This document shows, in pieces, positions 12,842 through 25,300 of a stretch of 64,000 nucleotides of DNA. The DNA comes from Balanoglossus misakiensis (taxonomy: Eukaryota; Hemichordata), in the NCBI GenBank assembly GCA_040954595.2, contig CM082594.2:5394001-5458000 (forward strand), in the 5' to 3' direction. Positions within the stretch are counted from its first letter, which is position 1, and the number at the start of each line of letters is the position of its first letter. The notes below the pieces were generated by a model. The model was not told the origin of the DNA. It did no database searches and saw nothing but the letters and a program-made list of their open reading frames with translations. The position numbers and the translations under genes are program-made.

Positions 12842-15800
12842 ACGCACCCTTTCAAAATCCCAGGTCGGAGGTCACACGTTGTGACCATGGTAACCGGGCC
12901 TCCATAATATTAGCGTCAAAAATAAAACTGAACGGCACACGACAGGGACAATGCCATGGATGACCATTCAACGTGTGGACTGCACTGAAAGATAATGACC
13001 CTCCCCAGAGTCATTTAACTTCTAAACGAGCCCGTCTTGCTATTCTTAAACTTGTCAAAATGACAGGTAAGGATCTTTTAATGAGGCACAATAACACCGC
13101 ATGCGACTAATTGCTACTAAACAGACATTATTACTCCGCCTGTGAGCTATTTCTGTTTATATCCATAGTAAATGTATATGCAAACAACAACAGTACTAAA
13201 CATCTCGTCAGAGAAGTGTAAAAACACAAAAATAGTCCTCCATAGAAGTCTGTTTTGAGAAAAAAATAAACTGAGAAAGCATTTGTGTGTATTGTTATAT
13301 CATGACTAATGGATCTGGTTAAAATCCGCGATGGGCTGTTCAGTTTTACCATATGTGGACTGCAGCAGCCATGTCCCAATACTACAAAATAAATTGTGAA
13401 TAACATTTCAAGCCAATGCGGTTGAAATGATCTCAATTTTTGAAGCCCTTGCATCTTTGAATACACATGTGTGCGTACTTTTGCTCGAAGCAGGCTTGGT
13501 CTAGGGTCTATGCTTGGGCGAACTGTATATGGTAAACACCACATAACAAGGGACAGCCAGTCACATCAGCTGTTTTGCTTGGTAAAAGCCAGCAAATTTT
13601 AAGTTATTTTTCATAACTTATGACGACATTGTCTGACAAGTAAATTCTCCAGTGCACTGAGCCAAAGAGAACATCCGGGTTTTTTCTCTTCCCTGGAGTG
13701 ACACTTTGACTATGGTGACCCCTCCCCAAGGTACCACCTTGTGAACGTCACCCCTCCCCGAGGTGTTGCGTGGCAGAAATTGACCTCTACCCTTCTCCAA
13801 GATTCTATCGTCCCAAGCATTGCAAATACAGAAGAACACCGCACGTTGGGGGCAGTATACAGCACAACTTTGCTACTGAATACAAGGCTCATCAATACGG
13901 TCCACTGACGCATGTCTGATGAGCCCCGGACTGACGCACGGGCGGTCAGACGGCCGGAGTACAATCCATTTTTAACCCGAACTCAATCTATGAGGATTAA
14001 TGGCGAGACGCCGTCGCCATAGAAACAAGGACAACACAGAACTGGACTCTGTCATGAGCGAAATTTTGCAAAGAAGGCTTCCGACTTTCGTTATATTATT
14101 TCAACGTCTATTTCAAGTGCACCGCATATAAAACAAGACATGCACTTGGAAATACGGAAAAATACATCAATAATTGAGTAAAATATTGAAATTGGAGAAT
14201 TTTACATTCTTGAAAGAAAAGATGGAAAAGCCGCTGTCGTCTGGTGTGGCGGTCACGTGGTATTTGTTATCTATACCTGACAAGGAAATCCAAGCACTCA
14301 CTTACTGCAATGAATACAATTATGATCGGTGTAGACTGATTGATTTCACAAACATCTGTACTCGTGTCAGATGTTCAAAAAACATGGCATAAATAAAAGA
14401 GTCATCTTCCAAGGAACAAGTCAAACTCTTTTTTCAAAATGCAAACAAACACTCCATTTATCGGTGAAATCGAACGGGCCTTTGGAATTTACTTTCATGG
14501 AGCCACCCAATAGCGCTAATCGACCGTATTACTGCAGGAGACAACTTTGCATGGAAAATTCTAAAAATGCTTAAGCGCCGAAAGTGAAACGTCAATATTG
14601 GAAAAAATGTTTTAGTGTCGTTTAATCCGTAGTACATAATATTATTTCGTATTAATTTTGCTCATTTCTGCGATGACGTGTTTACGGGGCTTGCCCGTTG
14701 TGTGGGAGAGTTCCGGGTCTTTGCTTTTTTGTGTGTTTGCGTAGTTGATGGATAATCGTCGATGCAACTGTGTTGGACAAATTCCCCTATCGGTTTGTGA
14801 TACGCGCAGTGAAATCAATTAGCCGGGAAATCGACACAGTGCGTCTGTGAGAGAGGCAAAGTGACTGTCGAGTGTTTTCTCCCCATTCTTTTGCATAAAC
14901 AGGACTGCTGTCTATCTGGCTCTCATCTAAATGCACTAAAGCTGTAACCTCGCGGCGATGACGATGTTAACCCCGTCACATTAGTCCAGACCGCAGAGCA
15001 CTCGAGAGAGAATCCCGGTAAATTGCCTACTCGATTAAGAGGAAAGAATCCACGCAAATTACCGTTTTCAGAGTGGCTCGTGAAATCAGCATCGTGTGTA
15101 AACGGCGTGTTGATTTCTTGAAAATCTTTTCATCAACTCTCTGGGCGATTTCAGGGCTGATTGATTCGATATTCTGCGCTTGCTTGAACGTCTTTATGAT
15201 AAGAACAATCCCTTGTATAATCACAGTCCGCATCCTTCAATAGTCATCTCCCTGGCGTTTCTGTAAGTGCTTTTGTCTGACGTGTTGCTTTTTCTGATGT
15301 TTTGCTCACATTACTTGCAGATGATCGTGTGTCACGATGGCATTATTCCCCTCCCGGTACAGGTTTTCAAAACAGGAAATAAAACACTATCAGCAGGGTA
15401 CAACTAGTTCGTGCACAATTATGCACGCGCTGTCCTTGGACACTACGGCGGCCTGGGGACACCCTGCCACAGGATATGTACACATTCACACGCAGATGTG
15501 ACGTCAACTCTCTGGTAATGGAGGGAACTTCGCGAATTATTTTGAATAATGAGTAGCATTTCATGACCAGAAATAGTACTGGAAAGACTACAGGGGTCAC
15601 AAAGCGAAACTTTTGGGTGGCATAGACAGACCAGGCCTGTATGAACTACATTGCACACACAGTGTCGACGCACATTGAACACGGGAGTTTCAACCACTGC
15701 CCTCTAGACTGTGACTTTCCTCCGACGAGCCTCGTTCTGAAATCGATCTGCATCTCTTACAAAACAAGGAAGTTTACATAGAAGTAAGTTTCCGGATCAG

Positions 15801-18800
15801 GTGTTGCCCCGGAGACATTGGCATAATGTCATTGATCGTTTCCACTAGAGAACAATGTTGACAGAAAGTCGTCACAAGGCAGTCGGATTATATAAGGCAA
15901 ATAGATTTTGGAGGAAATCTTTACATATTTCATTGATTTTTTTAGCATATGTAAAACTCCATATTGACCTCAAGACAAGAATAATTATTCTCTTTTTTAA
16001 TTGAACCGGATAAATTTAATGAATAAAACACCCAGTCATTTCCTTTTCCTAGAATACCAAAATGATAATAACAATAATTTAGTGTAAGTGTTAGACTTTC
16101 ATAAAATAACGAAATATAGGAGTCACAAGGAAATTATAGGAGTCACAAAGCTGACCCCTTCTAAGGTTTCATTGTCAAGGCACGAGGGTTTTAACTTATA
16201 AGGAGATGAGATTCATGAATAATTTATACTGAGATGCGGGCAAGCCTGCGAATCCTGATTTCATCAGATGTTTCCATTTTCTATCAAACTGCCGTTCTGG
16301 CACATCTTTTCGCAAATAAGACATCAGAATAACCACATAGGCCCTAATTCTCTGGATATTGACACGTTTTCGAGATGTTACACGCGTGTTACTAAGTACA
16401 CGAACGCACCATGCCGCAACACTATGCGCGTGCACGCACTCACCGCGCATATTTCAAATCGATTGTAACATGATGGGGATGAACCCCCTAACTTCCTGTG
16501 CAATTATCGATTAATTCTTATGTCAAAAGCTGGCTCTGCGTCCCGACTGATTTAGCAGACATGAATCAGTCTGCAGTTAGTAGATAACATTTAGCAGGTT
16601 ATTACACATGCAATTGAGCATTTTTATGATTTTTTCCTCAAGTATATTAATATTGACTACCTAGTCACTTCTACTTAACGTTGTGTGTTTAAGCTCGCAT
16701 TGGTCAAGATTAGACCAATACGCGACAGCAAATAATATCAAATTTGAGACTCGCGAATAGTAACTACGGAAACGCTCATTATCCCAAACTTTCTCCACTT
16801 TCATTGTGCCGACTTCCACCACGGAAACGTGTCCAGTTTCCCACACGTGTTGGCATGGCAACTGATGATTGCACTGGCAACGCCCTCACCTGTACGAAAT
16901 CTAAAAACGTTATGAGAGTTCTCTTAGACTACCAGCCATGGAAATGTTACTAGTTTTTATTGTATTCCATATTTCCGTATATGGGCAATTGACTTCCTGT
17001 GTTTTTGATTACAGATAAGCATATTTAATATGGAAATCCTTACTGGCAACTCATTTGAATTTTACAAATTAAGAACAGTGTCCGTCCACAATGTGGAATT
17101 TAACAAATGTTCAACGTCACAATAGTGGCGAGTTAATCCAGAATAAACTTACAGCACATGTCTAAGAGATTAAGAGAAAGTTTATAATTTGATACATTTC
17201 AACTGAGTAAAGATATTAAGACGCAGACAAGCGGCTAAGACGTCTTGGAGATAAACGTCACAGTCCTCGATGTACATCCAGTCAGTTTGTAACCGAATGC
17301 CATCCGACACGCGTCTAGTTATGTACACTGCAGACTCCACGGAGGTGCGCGATATGTTTACCGTTCTTTGTGGTGTGTACACACACTTAATGTGAAAGTA
17401 TAGCCTATGCTTTTAATGCGTGCCACAGTTTACAGAATATGTAAACAAAAAAGAAATCCATACGATCCTATCAGCAGACATCATGCAATGTGTCCCAGGC
17501 TTAACTTTAATGGCAATTTTAAACACGTTTAGTAAACGCGGCTATTTCATTTGGAATACATATATAAATCCTCGGTCTCTTTAAGTGGGTTTCTATTCCT
17601 CGAATAAATCGATACGCTTTTGGATTACAGCCTATACAAATTAACAGCACCCACACTTTAGTCGCAAAAAGCGTGGAAAGGTTTCTTAAGACAGATTTCA
17701 GGTGTCAGCAGACCCGTCAAAAGCCGAGATATTACCGCGTTTTGACGTTTGCACTCTGGATCGGCGGCGTTATCTCTGCTGGGGAAATAGACTTTACATC
17801 GCGTTTTGTGGAGACGGCACCCGATAGCAGGCTCCACTCCACCAACAAATACTCGCTTCAAACACCTGCAAATTAAGAGGGCCGGAGATAAAAACGCTTT
17901 ACAAAAAGAGACTACACCTGAATCAACGCAACGCGTTTGTGTTAGGTGATATGCAAATTAGGCTGCATTTAATATCGGCGGAGAGATTGCGTTATTGACG
18001 AGTAGGGAGTTGAAGGTATATATGATCGGACTTAATGGAACGCGCAATAGAGGCAAATAAGATATACCGCTTCTCCGAATGTGATGTGTCTTCGGCAATA
18101 TAGGTTTTGATTCAAGTCTTTATCATGGCCATTTGTTCCGTTTGTCCCGCGTTGCATTTAGTAGTAAAGTTCTTTCCAAATTGATCACCTTTTATCACGC
18201 CCAATCCAATCATTTTCTATTTTTTTGAAGTCAAAACTTTTGTTAGAAGTTGCACTGCCCGAAATCCAGCATTTGATTCAGAAATTGCCGTGAATAGGAA
18301 TGACTTTAGAGACACAATTTTTGCTTATCATTTTGGACTACAATTAGTTGAGGAATGCCACAAATAAAAGCAAAATTGAGATGAAATTAAAGTTTTATTC
18401 AGTTTATCAATATATTTGTTAGACAGACTGACTATACATGTATATAACATACATGTGTATTTTAAATATAGGCTACTCTTGCGTGATCTTGCTGATAAAC
18501 GCAATCGCTTACTTTTGAAGCCTAATATTATGTCCACTTTAAAATAATTGTTACGAGTGAAAAAGAATCACATATACTGATGATGACCTATGCGTACTTG
18601 TATCGGTTTGTATCTACATGTATATCTATCAATTTATTCCGAAAGTGGCCTGTATAGCCAGCCTCGTTCGGCACCGTACCGTGCCACGCAGCCATGCTAG
18701 CGTAATCGTTGTATACGTTGTATAGCCTGCGGCACAGAAAACAGTTATCGATTTGAATAAAGAGAAAAGACGGGAACGAGGTGCCGTGTAAGTCAATCTT

Positions 18801-19006
18801 CTTAGCCGACATAATTGCATCTCGATTCACCGAATCAATTGTTGAGCCGCAATAACACAAGACCTATAAAATATCGCGCCGCTGTACATCTTGAACCGAA
18901 TCGATAAATTTTGTACCGGAGGAACTTGGAAGCCCCTGTGCAGCCTGCATGGATGTCGACGAGCTTGATATTAAACAAATGATGGCATTAGCTGGTTTAC
19001 CGCTAC

Positions 19007-19306
19007 CATCTCTCTCAAGCACCCCCTTCCCTCTGTACTATCTCGCCTCCCTCCATCTCTCCCCGGTCTCTCTCCTTACGCTCTCTTTTCCTCTCTTCCT
19101 CTCTCTTTCCCTCGCTCTCTCCCTTTCTCCCCTTGTCTCCCTCCCTACCGCTCTCATCTCTCCCCTCTCATCTCTCCCCTCTCCCTCTCCCTCTCCCTCT
19201 CTCTCTCTCCTCCCCCTCCCTTTTAATCGAAGTTAGGAGACTGTTCATCAGCCTGATCATTCACACATTTATTTCTATTTTTCTCCCTCTCTCTCTCTCT
19301 CTGCAG
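19007..19306 (+). repeat. CT-rich microsatellite ending in an acceptor-like CTCTCTGCAG
   Basis: A long pyrimidine-only style tract (CTCTCC/CTCCCT variants, 19007-19225) and a second pure CT run (about 19288-19303) ending in TCTCTGCAG. The latter would make a strong 3' splice site. A preceding ATG frame at 18949 (starting MDVDELDIKQMMALAG) runs straight into the repeat. No known protein is recognised. Confidence 0.85.
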
Positions 19307-22191
19307 ATGACAGACCTTATTAAGCTTCACTCACTGCATTGAACGCCGGGAATCTACCCTATTCCTGTGAATCGTCGGTTTTTAATACGTCCAATCCACG
19401 ACCGTGGTGATATTTCAATCGATTCCATTAAAGAACACAATAGCACACTCCGCCGACAACCATTGACATACTACCTATCGTTGACACCCAATGATGAACG
19501 AAAACTATTAACATAGTCCTTGTGGTATTTACTGTAAAATGCTAATTTTACTTTACTTTTGCACTTATTCCATCCAAATTGTTTCAGGCAGTAAATCCTT
19601 TCCCGCGGAAATCCGTGGCGAGAAACGATTCAACCCGTGAGCGTGAGTGGGAGTGGAATCACTGACGAAGGCCAACTTCAAGTTGATGAATAATGCCTTC
19701 ATCTCCGCTCTTCGTTTCTTAGAATCTATTTTTCTTCCGTTTTTTTCTTTTCTGAGATATTTCTTGTGGAAACCATATCCGGTAGCAGTCCCTACCATTG
19801 TTATCTCAAAATTAAGCCCGGAAAAGTTTAAAGTTGGGAAAAACAGTACGTCTTTGTTACAGCCGCCAAATATTCCTATTGCCAAGTGCTCACTACATCC
19901 AAGAACAACAGAAACTCGTGTCCTCGACACCAACTCGAAAAATACTTTCCCTTCTAATCATATGCAATGAGCCGCAATATAAGCAATAAAACCATACAAG
20001 ATGGCGGACTATTGATAAACTGGTCAAAAGAACCAGTCAGGGAATTGGTGATGGGGATTGGCTGAAAGGATGCGAATGCATTGCTCCACTGATCACAAGC
20101 GTCGGTGCCTGGAACACAGGGATGGGATGGGTGTACCAACATCATGCAAACTCGTGCAACAACAGAAACGCTTAAAGAGAGTCGCTGATTGACTTAAGTA
20201 GCGTTCGGCAGACTTAGACATGCCTGGACACACACAGTGATTGCCATTACTGCAGAAGGGCAGCAGATTTGATATCGCTTTCAGAAATTTGTGCTAACGT
20301 TGGCTACAATTTTACACCGTTCTACTCCGCCCTAAGGCCTGTTGAAATCTCCAGTTTGCCAAGACAACATGTATATCCACAGCCTATCATTATCGTGGCG
20401 GCTAAGTTAACAGATAATTTCATGCGTCAACAATAATAGCATTTCTTGCATATGACTGTGTTTGCAAGTCAAGTGTACGTGTCATTTCAAAACAACGATA
20501 AACTGTAAGTTGTTGACGTACAGGACGGTTACATATAAGACGGCAGATTGAACACATTCGACGAAAGTCGCGTCGATAGTAGAGCGTCGCAGCGATTGTA
20601 TATTAAACAAATTATCACCCGGACTGCCATCTCATGAACTTGTTCTTATTTTCCGATCCTTGCCAGAAAAATTACGGGTCAACATATCAACAGCATGGCT
20701 GTATGCAGAGCGTAGCGGATATTTCTTTGTTAACACAACACGCAATTATATTCTAATAATATCAATTTCGTTTCCCAACCCGCGGTATTGAATTTTCAAA
20801 GCTGCCCCAACATAACCGTTTGGAACCGGCGTATGAGAAGAATGATTATTTGTCAGATCAATCACCCACCAAAGTCTCCTGAAAGATATCTCAATTTGTC
20901 AAAATTTGACCCGAAATTCGTGCTCAGGTCTAGATCAGCACAGAATGCGATTTGTCCGCCAAAGGAAGGCCGTTCCGAGCCCTTTTCACGTTCAGTGCAG
21001 ACTTTTGAAAAGCGGTCTTTGAATGCGCGTTTATCGACCACACTCAGGTTATTTACTCGCCTAATGGCTATCTGCATTTTCGAGTTTAGGTTTATAAAAA
21101 TTAGTCAATAAATTCATTAAAAGCAAATCCGCGGATTATGGAGAATGTTTATTCAGATCCGCAATTTAGGAAGTCCTCGCGGAAATTACTACTTACGGTG
21201 GGTGTAATCTATCGCTTCCGTCGCCACTCGCTATACCAACTCAACGAAACACGGCCTCGGGGACGCTGACCGAAAGTGAGCGTTGTCGGAGCTCTTGACA
21301 GCCGCCGAAAAAAAATTCAACTCGTTTCGTCATTTGTGACTAATATTGACAATTACAGTCCATTTCGTCTCAAATCATGCGGAGGAAAATCAGTAACTTT
21401 TTTGTTGAAACGTCGGGGGAATGTCATGTTCGAATTTCGGGGCGGGTTGAAACCACTGACGGAATTAATGAGGAAGTGAGGTGGACCAATGACATTGACG
21501 GATTGGCGGATATTTTCATATCAGGTTGCCCTGTTTGCGTGTGTCTAGCCCACCCATTTGATTTTTCAACAATAGCGCGTTTAAAATTAAGGTAATAGAA
21601 AACAATTAACATTTTCTTTGCCATGGCACAAAACAATGCCGAAATTCCATTTCTCGGCCATTAAGTAGTATCGATTGGAAGGACCGGAGCTTTTGCAGTC
21701 GTGTGGAGATTTTTACACATCACTATTATGCATGCATATTAAGCGGTTATTTAGCCGCTGGAATCGATGCAGACGACAACTGTGACAGCGGGTTCGGTGT
21801 TCTTCAGAGGGGCGGCAGACGCAGGGAACTCCTGTACAGTTTTGAAGCACCAGGCCTGGTGAACATTCAGCCGGTTCGTCAGCTTTTTTGTGGGTAGAAG
21901 TCTCGCCAACAACCAAGTACTGATATGATGCGCTTGAACCAGTGACAACCAACTTTTGTTCATGACAAGAGCGTTAAAAGTTGGCCCGTTCCTGTCTTGA
22001 GCGAAGTTAATTTTTCGACGGAAGAAATTTTCAAGTTTACCAGATACGGGAGGTCGGCGAGGAACTACAGACGCCGCCGTCAGCTCTAAGTACGGGTCCG
22101 CACTGCACTTTTTAACCTACTGTACTTCATAAACAACATCGAGAAGACAGAAGACTATCGTTTGTTCCTAAATTCTGCTGTTTTTTCTAGC

Positions 22192-22227
22192 ATGCATTCG
22201 GACAACTTGGCGTCATCACCCTTCTAG
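22192..22227 (+). other. Upstream ORF in the Nedx 5' leader
   Basis: An ATG at 22192 opens an 11-codon frame closed by TAG at 22225-22227, 99 nt before the Nedx start codon. Directly upstream, TGTTTTTTCTAG (ending 22190) is a plausible splice acceptor, so the Nedx leader may begin with a spliced non-coding exon. The Nedx promoter itself was not located. If transcribed, the uORF could dampen translation. This is inference from sequence only. Confidence 0.3.
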
Positions 22228-22326
22228 GTTGACCAAGCAAGGCAACTGAAGACCTCAAGAATCCAGCTTTTGACATTGCCAGAGGACATATTTCCGAAAT
22301 TCGAACAGACGACAATTTTTGACAAA

Positions 22327-25300
22327 ATGAGCATCGACGTGCCAAGTTCATCGTCTGCATTCTCTCCCCTGACTTCCTCCTCTCACGGCGGAGGCGCGGC
22401 CGCCAGCAACGACAGACAAGAACCTGACGACAAGCCGAACTTCTCTATAGACAGCATCTTGAACTGTCATGCAGACAAGTCTCCCAACAGTGACAATGAA
22501 GCTAGCACGAGTACCACCAGCCCCGAGGTGCTGATCCGACCGACCACCATAGTAAGCGGTATGAACAGTATAAGCTCCATGCCGTCGGTCACAAATTACA
22601 CGTACGCTGCGCCAAGCTATGCTTATAACTATGGCAACCAAGCAATCGGCAGTTGGCCATCTTGGATCTACGCCACCAGGTACACCAGGCCCCCTCTACC
22701 AGGTAAGTTCAAAGTGAACACACATTTTGTACATATAAATAATAATAAATTCCAACACTGTACAATATTTTGACATGAATACATCATAGTGCTGCAAGCT
22801 TATTTTCTTGACTTCCATCAGTAAGGTTGTGACTGGTTTAATTGGGTGCTATGATCGACGATTAACCCACTGTTGCAGAAATTTGTAGATGACAAATCAG
22901 CAATGCGAAAACCAGTGACAGAGCAGGTTTGAAACGGTAATTCATCTGAGAACCGATACTGAAGTCATAATACAGATTAGACGGTAAAAATCCAGTGATT
23001 TTCAACGACTGACGTGCAACAAATTAAAGCTAGTTGCGTTTAAATTCAAAAACTAGTACTATACATGGATTTGTCGTCATCATTTAGGAGACAACAACCA
23101 AACTCTCAAAACTAAGCTTTTTAAATTCCATCAGTGGTAATTTCCTACTCGGCGGAATCGTTTTCCAAAAAAGCTAGACTCGGTTGTTAGATTTTAGTTT
23201 ATTATGGTCATGGTGCACTTGTTAGCTGAGAAGTTAACCTTCGGGATTCTTTTAAAGTTTGATTGTTGGTCTCAAGAAAGTGAAACTTTCCTTTAAAACA
23301 AGTTCTAGTCTTTGTCTTTTGGACAGCATTTCCACAGCAGAATAATCGGTTCGTCAAATTTTCATCGGTGAGTTTCATTTTCGCGAATAGAGCGCGGATA
23401 GCTTTCCCCATGTTCCGAGCGCGCGCCAGATTTACTGTCGAAATACTGGTAGACGATTTTCACCGTGACAATTTCTTTCCTCGGGGCGTTTTATTTTTTT
23501 ATAATTCTAACCTCTTTTATCAGCGGTGTGCCACGGCGTTGCTAAAAATCACATCATCTACTAAAACGTTGCTAAATTTTACAGACGTCCGCCAAATTGG
23601 TGACAAAAGAGATCCCGACATTTTCATTCAACCTTCTTGAATTTTACGAATGGTTGCAGAATAAGCCATTCGCAACTATCGGTATTTTTAAAGGTTTTTC
23701 TGGTACAATTGGGTCACCGGGAAATATGCGCCTTATTCAAATTGTCGTTCGCGGAAACATTCTAATGGCAAACTTTAGATATGGGGAAAGTAGCACTACG
23801 GTATCAAGTGATTTTTGGCCACATCTTTGTAACGGTGTTATTTTCACACCTTTATAACAAGTTATTGACAATTTGTCACGAGTTATGTTCACGTAAATAC
23901 GTTCCGTGTTTGGCTTTAATCATGATACTGACCAACAAAATGATAAGACATTAGAAGTGATTTTATTCTGGCGCCAAAATGGGAAAATGTAGAACATGAG
24001 TTTGCTTTCGCCTGTCAGCAATATTGTTAGTAAAAATAATGACATTTTCATTTACACTAGGGCGGAATTTCAGCCTGAGAAACATAACGATTGTGACATC
24101 TCATATTTGATCTGCGAGAGTGAGAGGAGGTTGCCAATGTCTCGCGCTGCTGTTTTAAATGCATGTCGGGGAACAGAAGACCCGCTTGAATAAACGCCAT
24201 TTTGTGAGAAACTGTCTTTACGCTGTCAACTCTCTTGGGTGATGAAAGTTGGCTCTCTGTCAAGGGTTTATTAGTTTTTCATCGCCTGGGAGTCCAGACA
24301 CGTGTTGTGTACAGAGAGACGGGTCAAACACTTCCAGAAAAAAAACACTCGTCGGCGAATAAAAAGAAAACACGACATCTACATGCCCAGCAGCTTATTT
24401 TTGTCAATTTAAGTTATTGTATGACACCGAGAATTCCGTTTTCTAAGATTGCTTAACACAGTTATATGCACGTCAACATGCTGGGTAGACTATCAATGGA
24501 GTGGTATTTTCCGATAGTTTATCCGTTATCATTGATTTTTGCCTAGTGTGTGTAATTACATATTGTTCTGTGCATGTATTTAGCGGTAAACATCTGCCTT
24601 TTATGGTGGTTTCATTGGGAAAGGCACCAAATAAGCTATTTGTCTTCAAGACCTCTTAAGTGGCATTCGATTCGGATGACCTTCCGCGGCTCTTTCTCTC
24701 CCTCTCTCCCTCCCTCTTTCCCTCTCCCTCTCTCTCTCTCCCTCTTTACACTTTAGTCACATTACCTTGTTATTGTTGTTTATGTTGTTGTTTAGGGTGT
24801 CGAGGACGTGCGACCAAAATCACTTTCCTTCAGACTGACTTCAACTTTACACATAAAACCAATCAAGAGATTACAGTTAGATTATTTTTCAATGTTAATA
24901 ACAGAAAGGTCATATTAGACCACAGGTGTTTGGTTCCTAAAGTGTGTAAAGCTGTATTTTATGTTTTTGAAGATAGAATGATACCAAATTGATGAGATAT
25001 TAGAGCGGAGATGATTGTTTCTATTGTATTCACCTGGTCTAAAAAAGGATAAAATTGGGGAAATGGCGGACAGACACATTTTAGACGATTGGCGTTTGAA
25101 AGGTTTCGGTTCGACCGTCGGACGGAATTCCTGAGTGAATATGCGTTCGGATTTTCAAAAGTTGCGCATCCACTGCGCAAAGTCTCATTGCTATAAAGGT
25201 GTTTCTGTTTATTTTGACTATAACTGCGGGTCGCAGTTAACATTTCGACTTCTGTAGTCTCAACTGCGGCGAGATAGGGAGCCCTTCCAAGCGCACCCCC

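Larger units (their letters stand above)
7171..22191. other. En-Nedx intergenic region, no gene recognised
   Basis: About 15 kb in which all open frames are short, overlap on both strands and lack recognisable domains; the largest are 10210-10572 plus and 11576-11995 minus. Visible structure: a perfect 10-bp-arm palindrome at 7725-7748, an 11-bp inverted repeat at 12755-12765/12831-12841, local CACCCCTCCCC repeats around 13720-13770, and a long pyrimidine tract at 19007-19225. By analogy with other developmental homeobox neighbourhoods the tract probably holds cis-regulatory elements, but I see no decisive signature. Confidence 0.6.
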
